This document shows, one piece after another, positions 55,264 through 63,331 of a stretch of 64,000 nucleotides of DNA; position 1 is the first letter of the stretch; every line of letters begins with the position of its first letter. A program made the position numbers and the translations under genes. The notes below the pieces were generated by a model. It did no database searches. It had not been told where the DNA came from and saw only the letters and a list, made by a program, of their open reading frames with translations. The stretch lies in contig NZ_CP114786.1 in NCBI RefSeq assembly GCF_027359675.1, positions 1,364,001 to 1,428,000 on the forward strand, in the 5' to 3' direction. The DNA is from Roseibium sp. Sym1. GTDB taxonomy: Bacteria; Pseudomonadota; Alphaproteobacteria; Rhizobiales; Stappiaceae.

Positions 55264-56454
55264 ATGAGCTTCCAGAACCCAGTTTTCATCCCCGGGCCCA
55301 CAAACATGCCCGAGCACCTGCGCCGGGCCTGTGACATGCCGACCCTGGACCACCGGTCACCGCTTTTCGGCGAGATCCTGAAGCCGGCCCTTGCGGGCGT
55401 CAAAAAGGTCCTGAAATCCGAGACGGCGGACATCTTCGTGTTTCCGTCCACCGGCACCGGCGGCTGGGAGACCACGATCACCAACACCCTGAGCCCGGGC
55501 GACAGGATCCTGGCAGCCCGCAACGGCATGTTCAGCCATCGCTGGATCGACATGTGCCAGCGTCACGGCCTGAAGGTCGAGGTCGTCGAGGCGCCCTGGG
55601 GCACCGGCCTGCCGGCGGACCGCTACGAGGAGATCCTGGCGAAGGATACCGGCCACGAGATCAAGGCGGTCCTGGCGACCCACAACGAAACCGCCACCGG
55701 CGTCAAGTCAGATATCGCCGCCGTCCGTCGCGCGCTGAATGCCGCCAATCACCCGGCGCTCTTGTTCGTCGACGGCGTCAGTTCGATTGCCTCGATGGAT
55801 TTCCGCATGGACGAATGGGGTGTCGATGCCGCCGTTACCGGCTCGCAGAAGGGCTTCATGCTGCCGCCGGGCCTGGCGATCGTCGCCCTGTCGCCGAAGG
55901 CGCAGGCCGCTGTCGAGACCGCGAAACTGCCGCGCACCTTCTTCGATGTCCGCGACATGATGAAGGCCTATGCGAGCAACGCCTATCCCTATACGCCGGC
56001 CGTCGGCCTGCTCAACGGACTGAAGCAGAGCTGCGACATGCTGCTCGACGAAGGGCTGGAGAACGTCTTTGCCCGTCATCACCGCATCGCCGAGGGCGTC
56101 CGCGCCGCCGTCCGCGCCTGGGGCCTGGAGCTCTGCGCCAAGACTCCGGACCTCTATTCGGACAGCGTCAGCGCGATCCGCACGCCCGAAGGCTTCAACG
56201 CCACCGATGTCGTCACCCATGCCGCCGGGAAATACGGTGTCGCGTTCGGCGTCGGCCTCGGGGAGGTCGCGGGCAAGGTGTTCCGCATCGGCCATCTGGG
56301 CAGCCTGACCGACGTCATGACCCTGTCGGGCCTGGCAACCGCCGAAATGGTCATGGCCGATCTCGGCCTGCCCGTCACACTCGGCTCCGGCGTCGCCGCC
56401 GCCCAGCAATACTACCGCCGTGAACCCGCCGTTTCTGCAAAGGAAGCCGCATGA
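55264..56454 (+). CDS. bhcA: aspartate-glyoxylate aminotransferase, BhcA
   Basis: A 396-residue class V PLP aminotransferase that aminates glyoxylate to glycine with aspartate as donor, the entry step of the beta-hydroxyaspartate cycle. The cofactor lysine is Lys196 in TGSQKGFMLPPG, and FIPGPTNMPEHLRRA starts the protein. On its own the sequence could be a serine- or ureidoglycine-glyoxylate transaminase. The three following genes identify it as BhcA. The stop overlaps the bhcB ATG by four bases. Confidence 0.92.
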   Translation: MSFQNPVFIPGPTNMPEHLRRACDMPTLDHRSPLFGEILKPALAGVKKVLKSETADIFVFPSTGTGGWETTITNTLSPGDRILAARNGMFSHRWIDMCQRHGLKVEVVEAPWGTGLPADRYEEILAKDTGHEIKAVLATHNETATGVKSDIAAVRRALNAANHPALLFVDGVSSIASMDFRMDEWGVDAAVTGSQKGFMLPPGLAIVALSPKAQAAVETAKLPRTFFDVRDMMKAYASNAYPYTPAVGLLNGLKQSCDMLLDEGLENVFARHHRIAEGVRAAVRAWGLELCAKTPDLYSDSVSAIRTPEGFNATDVVTHAAGKYGVAFGVGLGEVAGKVFRIGHLGSLTDVMTLSGLATAEMVMADLGLPVTLGSGVAAAQQYYRREPAVSAKEAA

Positions 56455-57422
56455 AAACCGATGCCCTGACCCCTGACATCCCGACGCTCGAGGACATGCT
56501 GGTCGCCCATGAGCGCATCAAGCCCCATATCCACCGCACGCCGGTGCTGACCTCCTCGTTCCTCAACGAGCTGACCGGTGCCAAGCTCTTTTTCAAGTGC
56601 GAGAATTTCCAGAAGGCCGGCGCCTTCAAGGTGCGCGGCGCCTCCAACGCGGTCTTCGGCCTTGACGAAGAGACCGCCAGGGCCGGTGTTGCCACGCATT
56701 CCTCCGGCAACCACGCGCTGAGCCTGTCCTACGCGGCTGGCCGGCGCGGCATTCCCTGCCACGTGGTCATGCCGAAGACGGCCCCGCAGGCGAAGAAGGA
56801 CGCGGTGCGCGGCTATGGCGGCATCATCACCGAATGCGAGCCGTCGACCTCCAGCCGCGAGGCTGTCTTTGCCGAGGTCCAACAGAAGACCGGCGCGGAA
56901 TTCGTGCATCCCTACAATGACCCGCGTGTCATCGCCGGGCAGGGCACCTGTTCGAAGGAACTCATGGAACAGACCGACGGACTGGACGCGGTGATCGCCC
57001 CGATCGGCGGCGGCGGTATGGTCTCCGGCACCTGCCTGACGCTGTCGAACCTGGCGCCGGAAGTGAAGATCTACGCGGCCGAACCGGAACAGGCCGACGA
57101 TGCCGCGCGCAGCTTCCGCGCCGGTCACATCATCGCCGACGACGCGCCGAATACCGTCGCGGATGGACTGAAAGTGCCGCTCAAGGAGCTGACCTGGCAC
57201 TTCGTCTCCAACCACGTCACCGACATCCTGACCGCCTCGGAGCAGGAAATCATCGACGCCATGCGCCTGACCTGGGCGCGGATGAAGATCGTGATGGAAC
57301 CATCCTCTGCCGTGCCGCTGGCGACCATCCTGAAGAACAGGGACGTCTTCGCGGGCAAACGCGTTGGGGTCATCATCACCGGCGGCAATGTCGATCTCGG
57401 CAAATTGCCCTGGATGCTTTGA
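56451..57422 (+). CDS. bhcB: beta-hydroxyaspartate dehydratase, BhcB
   Basis: A 323-residue fold type II PLP enzyme related to threonine dehydratase and serine racemase. Lys60 in FQKAGAFKVRGA binds PLP, SSGNHA holds the substrate carboxylate, and IGGGGMVSG the PLP phosphate. In the cycle it dehydrates beta-hydroxyaspartate to iminosuccinate. It is translationally coupled to bhcA. Confidence 0.92.
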   Translation: MKTDALTPDIPTLEDMLVAHERIKPHIHRTPVLTSSFLNELTGAKLFFKCENFQKAGAFKVRGASNAVFGLDEETARAGVATHSSGNHALSLSYAAGRRGIPCHVVMPKTAPQAKKDAVRGYGGIITECEPSTSSREAVFAEVQQKTGAEFVHPYNDPRVIAGQGTCSKELMEQTDGLDAVIAPIGGGGMVSGTCLTLSNLAPEVKIYAAEPEQADDAARSFRAGHIIADDAPNTVADGLKVPLKELTWHFVSNHVTDILTASEQEIIDAMRLTWARMKIVMEPSSAVPLATILKNRDVFAGKRVGVIITGGNVDLGKLPWML

Positions 57423-57441
57423 CTCATTCTGGAGAAAAACA

Positions 57442-58605
57442 ATGAACGCACAAACCGGATTTGAAAAACTCGAAGTCGGCTACGACATTCCCGCCCTGCC
57501 GGGCATGGACGAGGCCGATATCCAGACACCGTGCCTGGTGCTCGATCTCGACGCCCTGGAGCGCAACATCAGGAAGATGGGCGACTACGCCAAAGCCCAC
57601 GGCATGCGCCACCGGGTGCACGGCAAGATGCACAAGTCGGTCGATGTCGCGAAGCTGCAGGAGCGTCTCGGCGGCGCCGTCGGCGTCTGCTGCCAGAAGG
57701 TCTCGGAGGCGGAAGTCTTCGCCCGCGGCGGCATCAGGGACATCCTGGTCTCCAACCAGGTGCGCGATCCGAAGAAGATCGACCGGCTGGCCCGGCTGCC
57801 GAAACTCGGTGCCCGCACGATCGTCTGTGTCGATGACATTGCCAATGTCGCCGAGCTGTCCGAAGCCGCCGCCAGGAACGACACCGAAATCGAGGTCTTC
57901 ATCGAGATCGATTGCGGCGCCGGCCGCTGCGGCGTCACCACCAGCGAGGCGGTCGTCGAGATTGCGAAGGCGGTCGATGCCGCCGAAAACCTGAAATTCA
58001 CCGGCATCCAGGCCTATCAGGGCGCCATGCAGCATCTCGACAGCTATGAGGCCCGCAAGGACAAACTCGACATCGCCATTGCCATGGTCAGGGACGCGGT
58101 CGAGGCGCTGAAGGCGGCCGGCCTCGAACCGGAACTCGTCTCGGGCGGTGGCACCGGCTCCTACTACTTCGAGTCCAATTCCGGCGTCTACAACGAGTTG
58201 CAATGCGGCTCCTACGCCTTCATGGACGCCGATTACGGCCGGATCCTCGACAAGGACGGCAAGCGGATCGACCAGGGCGAGTGGGAGAACGCGTTCTTCA
58301 TCCTCACCCAGGTGATGAGCCACGCCAAGGCCGACAAGGCGATCTGCGACGCGGGGCTGAAAGCCCAGTCCGTCGACAGCGGCCTGCCTTTCATCTACGG
58401 CCGCGACGATGTCGAATACGTCAAATGCTCGGACGAGCACGGCGTCATCGCCGACCCGAAGGGCGTCCTGAAAGTGGGCGAAAAACTGAAGCTGGTCCCG
58501 GGCCACTGCGACCCGACCGCCAATGTGCACGACTGGTATGTCGGCGTTCGCAACGGCAAGGTCGAGACGGTCTGGCCGGTGTCGGCCCGCGGCAAGGCTT
58601 ACTGA
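57442..58605 (+). CDS. bhcC: beta-hydroxyaspartate aldolase, BhcC
   Basis: A 387-residue D-threonine-aldolase-type PLP enzyme (alanine-racemase fold). Lys62 in RVHGKMHKSVDV binds PLP; VSGGGTGSYYFE and the C-terminal HCDPTANVHDW contribute the phosphate and metal sites. It joins glycine and glyoxylate into beta-hydroxyaspartate. The ATG at 57442 has CTGGAGA upstream, 19 bases after bhcB. The following gap is occupied by two repeats. Confidence 0.93.
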   Translation: MNAQTGFEKLEVGYDIPALPGMDEADIQTPCLVLDLDALERNIRKMGDYAKAHGMRHRVHGKMHKSVDVAKLQERLGGAVGVCCQKVSEAEVFARGGIRDILVSNQVRDPKKIDRLARLPKLGARTIVCVDDIANVAELSEAAARNDTEIEVFIEIDCGAGRCGVTTSEAVVEIAKAVDAAENLKFTGIQAYQGAMQHLDSYEARKDKLDIAIAMVRDAVEALKAAGLEPELVSGGGTGSYYFESNSGVYNELQCGSYAFMDADYGRILDKDGKRIDQGEWENAFFILTQVMSHAKADKAICDAGLKAQSVDSGLPFIYGRDDVEYVKCSDEHGVIADPKGVLKVGEKLKLVPGHCDPTANVHDWYVGVRNGKVETVWPVSARGKAY

Positions 58606-58624
58606 TACACAGCTCCCTGCTGTT

Positions 58625-58735
58625 CGTCATTGCCGGGCTTGACCCGGCAATCCATGCCGTGACCTTTCCATGTCGAAGATGTTCGATCCGGCGGGAAACG
58701 GCATGGATGCCATGGACAAGCCATGGCATGACGAC
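58625..58735. repeat. palindromic intergenic repeat, family E
   Basis: CGTCATTGCCGGGCTTGACC-type arm at the left, with GGCATGGATGCCATGGACAA and CATGGCATGACGA at the right. It is the first of two elements inserted between bhcC and bhcD. Confidence 0.65.
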
Positions 58736-58760
58736 GGTAGGGCTGTGTCACACCAATGAA

Positions 58761-58878
58761 CTCCGACGTCATCCTGAGGAGGCGCGCCAGCGCCGTCTCG
58801 AAGGATCGGCCTCCACTGCAGAATGTGCAGCCGATCCTTCGAGACGGACCTTCGGCCCTCCTCAGGATGACGTCGGAG
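58761..58878. repeat. palindromic intergenic repeat, family A (copy 5)
   Basis: Here the arms are longer than in other copies: CTCCGACGTCATCCTGAGGA pairs with TCCTCAGGATGACGTCGGAG. The element ends 30 bases before bhcD, inside the bhc operon. Confidence 0.9.
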
Positions 58879-58908
58879 TGTGTTGCAGGCTTCAAATCGG
58901 AGACCCAC

Positions 58909-59874
58909 ATGATCATTGTTCCTGAAAAGGAAATCGCCGGCCTGATCGGCCGCCAGGACGCCTTTGACGCGGTCGAGAGCGTCTTTGCCGCCATGGCGAG
59001 CGGCGCGGCCTATAATTTTCCGGTCATCCGCGAGGCGATCGGCCATGCCGATGCGCTTTACGGCTTCAAGTCCGGTTTCGACCGCTCGTCGCTCGCCCTT
59101 GGCCTGAAATCCGGCGGCTACTGGCCGGGCAACATGGCAAAGGGCCTGACCAACCACCAGTCGACCGTGTTCCTGTTCGACGCCGATACCGGACAAGCCA
59201 AGGCGGTTGTCGGCGGCAATCTGCTGACGGCGCTCAGGACGGCCGCGGCCTCCGCCGTTTCGATCAAACACCTGGCGCGCCAGGACGCCAGGGTGCTCGG
59301 CATGATCGGTGCCGGCCACCAGTCCGCGTTCCAGATGCGGGCCGCCGTGGAGCAGCGAAATTTTGAAAAGGTGATCGGCTGGAACCTGCATCCGGAAATG
59401 CTGGTGCGTCTGGAAGACACCGCCGGTGACCTCGGCCTGCCCTTCGAGGCCGTCGATCTCGACCGGCTCGGCGCGGAGGCCGACGTGATCATCTCGATCA
59501 CCTCAAGCTTCGAACCGATCCTGAAGGCCGCGCAGGTCGGCCCGGGCACGCATCTCGCCTGCATGGGAACGGATACCAAGGGCAAGCAGGAGGTCGAGAC
59601 GGAGCTGGTCGGCAAGGCCAGGCTTTTCACCGACGAGGTTGCCCAGTCCGCGACCATCGGCGAATGCCAGCACGCGGTCGCCGCCGGAATTGTCCCTGAG
59701 GACAATATAATTGAGATCGGCGCCGTCATTAATGCTACCCATCCGGGACGGACCTCGGACGAGGACATCACCCTCTTCGACGGAACGGGCGTCGGCCTTC
59801 AGGATCTCGCGGTGGCATCGGCCGCCGTCGAGCTGGCCCTCCGGAAAGGCGTCGCCATCAACGTGGATTTTTGA
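58909..59874 (+). CDS. bhcD: iminosuccinate reductase, BhcD
   Basis: A 321-residue member of the ornithine cyclodeaminase/mu-crystallin family. The nucleotide fold is VLGMIGAGHQSAFQMRAAV and the substrate side includes TALRTAAASAVSIKHLAR. In the beta-hydroxyaspartate cycle it reduces iminosuccinate to aspartate, regenerating the amino donor for BhcA. Net result: two glyoxylate give oxaloacetate. GGAG lies seven bases before the ATG at 58909. It is 303 bases from bhcC because of the inserted repeats. Confidence 0.92.
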   Translation: MIIVPEKEIAGLIGRQDAFDAVESVFAAMASGAAYNFPVIREAIGHADALYGFKSGFDRSSLALGLKSGGYWPGNMAKGLTNHQSTVFLFDADTGQAKAVVGGNLLTALRTAAASAVSIKHLARQDARVLGMIGAGHQSAFQMRAAVEQRNFEKVIGWNLHPEMLVRLEDTAGDLGLPFEAVDLDRLGAEADVIISITSSFEPILKAAQVGPGTHLACMGTDTKGKQEVETELVGKARLFTDEVAQSATIGECQHAVAAGIVPEDNIIEIGAVINATHPGRTSDEDITLFDGTGVGLQDLAVASAAVELALRKGVAINVDF

Positions 59875-59915
59875 GTCAGGCGGAGTGCCCGGCATTTCCG
59901 GCTTGCACCCAACAA

Positions 59916-60024
59916 CCTCTCCCATTGGGAGAGGTCGGACCGAAGGTCCGGGTGAGGGGACAAACGCCTCGTGGGCACTGCCCCGTTATACCCCTCACCC
60001 TAACCCTCTCCCCATGGGAGAGGG
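59916..60024. repeat. palindromic intergenic repeat, family B (copy 2)
   Basis: CCTCTCCCATTGGGAGAGG and CCCTCTCCCCATGGGAGAGG ends with internal GGTCCGGGTGAGGGG / CCCCTCACCC. Confidence 0.85.
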
Positions 60025-60093
60025 GATCTTCTGCAACCTGGTGCAAAGCCGTGCCTTGCCGCCATGCTCAATGGACGGATTTGGGTTGTTGGA

Positions 60094-61077
60094 ATGCGGA
60101 TTGTGATCAACGGGTTCGGCCGGATCGGCCGGACCGTCCTGCGTCAGGTGCTCAGCCTTCCTGAAAAAGACGCGATCGAGGTGGTGCGGATCAACGACAT
60201 CGCGCCGCTGGAAACCTGCGCCTATCTCTTCAAGTATGACAGCGTCTTCGGCCCCTGGCCGGGCGAGGTCACGGCCGGTGACGGAACGCTGACCATTGAC
60301 GGACGCGAGATCGTCTTTTCCGCCGAGCCGGACCTGTCAGTGCTCGATCTCGCCGGTGTCGACGTCGTGATGGAATGTACCGGCAAGGCCGACACGCGCA
60401 CCATTGCGGATCGTGGTCTCAGGGCCGGAGCCACCAACGTTCTGATTTCCGGCCCCTCCAAGGCCGCCGACATCACCCTGGTGCTCGGCGCCAACGAACA
60501 GGAAATGAACGGCCACAGGATCGTCTCCAACGGCTCCTGCACCACCAACGCCCTTGCCCCGCTGCTGCGCGGCCTCGACGATGCCATCGGCATCCAGAGC
60601 GGCCACATGACCACCATTCACTGCTACACCGGCAGCCAGCCGATGGTGGACGCGCCGCGCGGACCGCTGGAGCGCAGCCGCGCGGGCGGCGTCTCCATGG
60701 TGCCGACCACCACCAGTGCCACGAGACTGGTCGGCACGGTGCTGCCGCAGCTTGCCGGCAAGGTCAGCGGTGCGGCGGTGCGTGTGCCGTCGATCAGCGT
60801 CTCCGCCGTCGACCTCACCGTGACCCTGGCCCAGCCCGTCAAAGCGCCGTTCAATGACCGGCTTCTTGAGATTTTCGAGAACAATCCGGTGATCGGCTTC
60901 GTCAGGGATCACGTCGTTTCCACCGACATGCGCACCCGCCCGGAATCCCTCGTGATCCACCTGCCGGAAACGCTGGAGGCCAACGCCCACCAGGTGCGCA
61001 TCTTCGGCTGGTACGACAATGAATGGGGCTTTTCGGCGCGCATGATCGACATGGCGAGGTTGATGGCGGGGCGGTAA
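60094..61077 (+). CDS. glyceraldehyde-3-phosphate dehydrogenase-like protein
   Basis: A 327-residue type I GAPDH-family protein. MRIVINGFGRIGR and Asp35 indicate NAD binding; catalytic Cys149 (SNGSCTTNALAP) and His176 (TTIHCYTG) are present. The substrate loop differs from housekeeping GAPDH: LERSRAGGVSMVPTTTSAT replaces the usual GRAAAQNIIPSSTGAA-like stretch, and SNGSC replaces SNASC. It may use a different phosphorylated aldehyde, such as erythrose 4-phosphate, or a related compound. The ATG at 60094 fits the family N-terminus; an in-frame ATG at 60064 would add ten residues. It follows bhcD on the same strand but beyond a repeat. Confidence 0.82.
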   Translation: MRIVINGFGRIGRTVLRQVLSLPEKDAIEVVRINDIAPLETCAYLFKYDSVFGPWPGEVTAGDGTLTIDGREIVFSAEPDLSVLDLAGVDVVMECTGKADTRTIADRGLRAGATNVLISGPSKAADITLVLGANEQEMNGHRIVSNGSCTTNALAPLLRGLDDAIGIQSGHMTTIHCYTGSQPMVDAPRGPLERSRAGGVSMVPTTTSATRLVGTVLPQLAGKVSGAAVRVPSISVSAVDLTVTLAQPVKAPFNDRLLEIFENNPVIGFVRDHVVSTDMRTRPESLVIHLPETLEANAHQVRIFGWYDNEWGFSARMIDMARLMAGR

Positions 61078-61087
61078 CCCCACCGCC

Positions 61088-61249
61088 GTCATTCCGGACA
61101 AGTGCAGCATCGCTGCACACAGATCCGGAATCCAGCGCGTCAGCGTTCGCGAAGCGAACACCAATGAAGAAAATGAGCCGCGCTTTCAGCGGGAAATATG
61201 TCTGGGTTCCGGATCGGCGCTCGGCTGCGCCTCACGTGTCCGGAATGAT
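61088..61249. repeat. palindromic intergenic repeat, family D
   Basis: CGTCATTCCGGACAAG / GTGTCCGGAATGATG ends with internal ATCCGGAATCCAG / CTGGGTTCCGGAT. It lies between the convergent GAPDH-like and permease genes. Confidence 0.8.
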
Positions 61250-61276
61250 GGTTGAGAGGTGGTGGTGGGAACCAAC

Positions 61277-61302
61277 AAAAAAGGGCCGCTCGCGCGGCCC
61301 CT
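61277..61302 (-). terminator. Rho-independent terminator of the purine permease transcript
   Basis: On the minus strand GGGGCCGC-GCGA-GCGGCCC is followed by TTTTTT, 24 bases after the permease stop codon. Confidence 0.85.
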
Positions 61303-61325
61303 CGTCATTCAGTTGCAAGGTGGCC

Positions 61326-62762
61326 TTACGCGGTTTCTTCCTTCGGAAGCGACCCGCGGCCGTGGCCCGACATGCCACCGGAAACCTCCTCGGTGGATTC
61401 GCCCGTCAGCTCGTCCGGCAGGATCAGGTTGAGCACAATTGCGATCGCCGCCGCCGGCAACAGGCCGCTGGTCAGCAGAATACGCGCCGTGTCCGGCATG
61501 TGCTGCAGGGCGCCGGGTTCCAGCTGCAGGCCGAGACCGATGGAAAGCGAGATGGCGAAGATCACCATGTTGCGCCGGTTCCAGTTGACGTCCGACAGCA
61601 TGGAAATGCCCGCGGCGACCACCATGCCGAACATCACGATGACACCGCCGCCGAGCACCTCGATCGGCACCGTGCGGATGACCGCGCCGACCTTCGGAAT
61701 GAGGCCGCAGACGATCAGGAAGATCGCGCCGATGGTGACCACGTGACGGCTCATGACGCCGGTCATCGCGATCAGGCCGACATTCTGGCTGAAGGAAGTG
61801 TTCGGGAAGCCGCCGAAGAAACCGGCAATGGCCGTGCCGATCCCGTCGGCATAGGTCGCGCCGGCGATTTCCTTGTCGGTCGCTTCACGGCCGGCGCCGC
61901 CCTTGGTGATGCCCGAGACGTCACCGACGGTTTCAACCGCGGACACGAAGGCCATCAGGCAGAAGCCGATGACAGCGGCGAAGGAGAATTCGAAGCCGTA
62001 TTTGAACGGTTGCGGCAGGGCAAAGACGGCCGCCCGGTCCCAGGACCCGGCAATCGCGCCGAAGGTCAGCATGCCTGTGGCCAGCGCGAAGATGTAACCG
62101 GCGAGCAGGCCGAGCAACACTGCCGAAACCGACATCATGCCCTTGCCGAAGAATTTCAGCCCCAGGGTGACAACGATCACGACCAGTGCGGCCGACCAGT
62201 TCAGCAGCGAGCCGTATTCCGGCGTGCCGATGGCGGGCACACCGCCGGCGGCGTACTGGATGCCGACCTTGACCAGCGCCAGGCCGATCATGGTGACGAC
62301 AAGGCCGGTCACCAGTGGCGGCAGGGCAAAACGGATCTTGCCGATGAAAAGGCCAAGGCAGGCGTGGAACATGCCGCCGATGATGACGCCGCCGAACAGG
62401 GCGGCGAGGCCGTCGACGCCCTTGCCGGCGACCAGCGGGATCATGATCGGCAGGAAGGCAAAGGAGGTGCCCTGGACAATCGGAAGGGCCGCGCCGACCG
62501 GGCCAAGCGTGAGGGTCTGCAGGAGCGTTGCCACGCCCGCAAACACCATCGACATCTGGATCAGATAGAGAAGCTCCGGAAAGTCGGGCGAATTGGACCC
62601 GAAGCCGAAGCCGGCGGCACCGGCGACAATGATGGCCGGGGTCACGTTGGAGACGAACATCGCCAGGACGTGCTGGATGCCGAGGGGGATCGCCTTCACC
62701 AAAGGCGGCGTGTAGTTGGGATCGCGGAGCTGCTCCGGCGACCCGATCGATGCGTTAGACAT
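61326..62762 (-). CDS. NCS2 purine permease (urate/xanthine type)
   Basis: A 478-residue nucleobase-cation symporter-2 family transporter with twelve or more helices. PIVQGTSFAFLP, the FVSAVETVGDVSGIT segment with its conserved Glu, and FGGFPNTSFSQNVGL are family landmarks. The neighbours allA and puuE-uraD make urate or xanthine the likely substrate, imported with protons. The ATG at 62762 follows GAGGAGCAG. It is the third gene of the minus-strand purine operon. Confidence 0.9.
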   Translation of the reverse strand: MSNASIGSPEQLRDPNYTPPLVKAIPLGIQHVLAMFVSNVTPAIIVAGAAGFGFGSNSPDFPELLYLIQMSMVFAGVATLLQTLTLGPVGAALPIVQGTSFAFLPIMIPLVAGKGVDGLAALFGGVIIGGMFHACLGLFIGKIRFALPPLVTGLVVTMIGLALVKVGIQYAAGGVPAIGTPEYGSLLNWSAALVVIVVTLGLKFFGKGMMSVSAVLLGLLAGYIFALATGMLTFGAIAGSWDRAAVFALPQPFKYGFEFSFAAVIGFCLMAFVSAVETVGDVSGITKGGAGREATDKEIAGATYADGIGTAIAGFFGGFPNTSFSQNVGLIAMTGVMSRHVVTIGAIFLIVCGLIPKVGAVIRTVPIEVLGGGVIVMFGMVVAAGISMLSDVNWNRRNMVIFAISLSIGLGLQLEPGALQHMPDTARILLTSGLLPAAAIAIVLNLILPDELTGESTEEVSGGMSGHGRGSLPKEETA

Positions 62763-62833
62763 GTCTGCTCCTCAGAAGGTCGATGGACGTCTCCACCTCG
62801 TTTGGCGGGCAGGGATCGTCCGAAATGGAAGGC

Positions 62834-63331
62834 CTATCCCGTTGCGGCGGCCTCCACAGTCCACGGGTCCTCGAACCAATGTTCCTCAAGATTGGGTCCG
62901 TCCCCGATGCGGTCCACGACCGCGTAACGGCCCGCCTTGCCAAGCGGAGCCAGAACACCGTGCCAGGTGCCACGATGAAGATTGATCGACTGGCCCGGCT
63001 GGCTGATGAAAGCCTTCAGGTTGACCGGCGTGCCGGTGTTGTCGTCCGCGACGACGACGATCATCGGCACACCGTCCAGCGGAATGAACGCCTGGCTGCC
63101 GTCCGGGTGTCGCTCGACCATGTCGACGACGTGAGGCAGTGATCGCGCCTTTGCGTCGAACAGGCTGATGCCCGCCCGCCCGGTCCCGAAATCCAGCTTT
63201 GCCCTGTCGTGATGCCGGCCGCACATGCCCTGGTTTATGATCTTGTCAGGGTCACCTGCGACTTCCAGCACGTCGCCATAGGCGGCAAAAGCCTCGGCTG
63301 TGAGGGGCGATGGGGCGATGGTCCGGCTCAC
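62834..63331 (-). CDS. allA: ureidoglycolate lyase
   Basis: A 165-residue cupin-like lyase that splits (S)-ureidoglycolate into glyoxylate and urea. INQGMCGRHHDRAKLDFG near the N-terminus and FISQPGQSINLHRGTWHGVL near the C-terminus are typical AllA signatures. The start is a GTG overlapping the uraD stop (GTGA). Its glyoxylate product is the substrate of the bhc enzymes encoded about 4 kb away. Confidence 0.93.
   Translation of the reverse strand: MSRTIAPSPLTAEAFAAYGDVLEVAGDPDKIINQGMCGRHHDRAKLDFGTGRAGISLFDAKARSLPHVVDMVERHPDGSQAFIPLDGVPMIVVVADDNTGTPVNLKAFISQPGQSINLHRGTWHGVLAPLGKAGRYAVVDRIGDGPNLEEHWFEDPWTVEAAATG

Noticed and set aside
55264..56454. Ureidoglycine-glyoxylate aminotransferase (PucG)
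   Set aside because: Considered because of the nearby ureidoglycine gene. The tight operon with bhcB, bhcC and bhcD and the divergent IclR regulator point to BhcA; a secondary activity cannot be excluded.
61023..62927. 634-codon open frame on the plus strand
   Set aside because: Antisense to the purine permease. The translation is dominated by Asp, His, Arg and Gln with no fold-like pattern.
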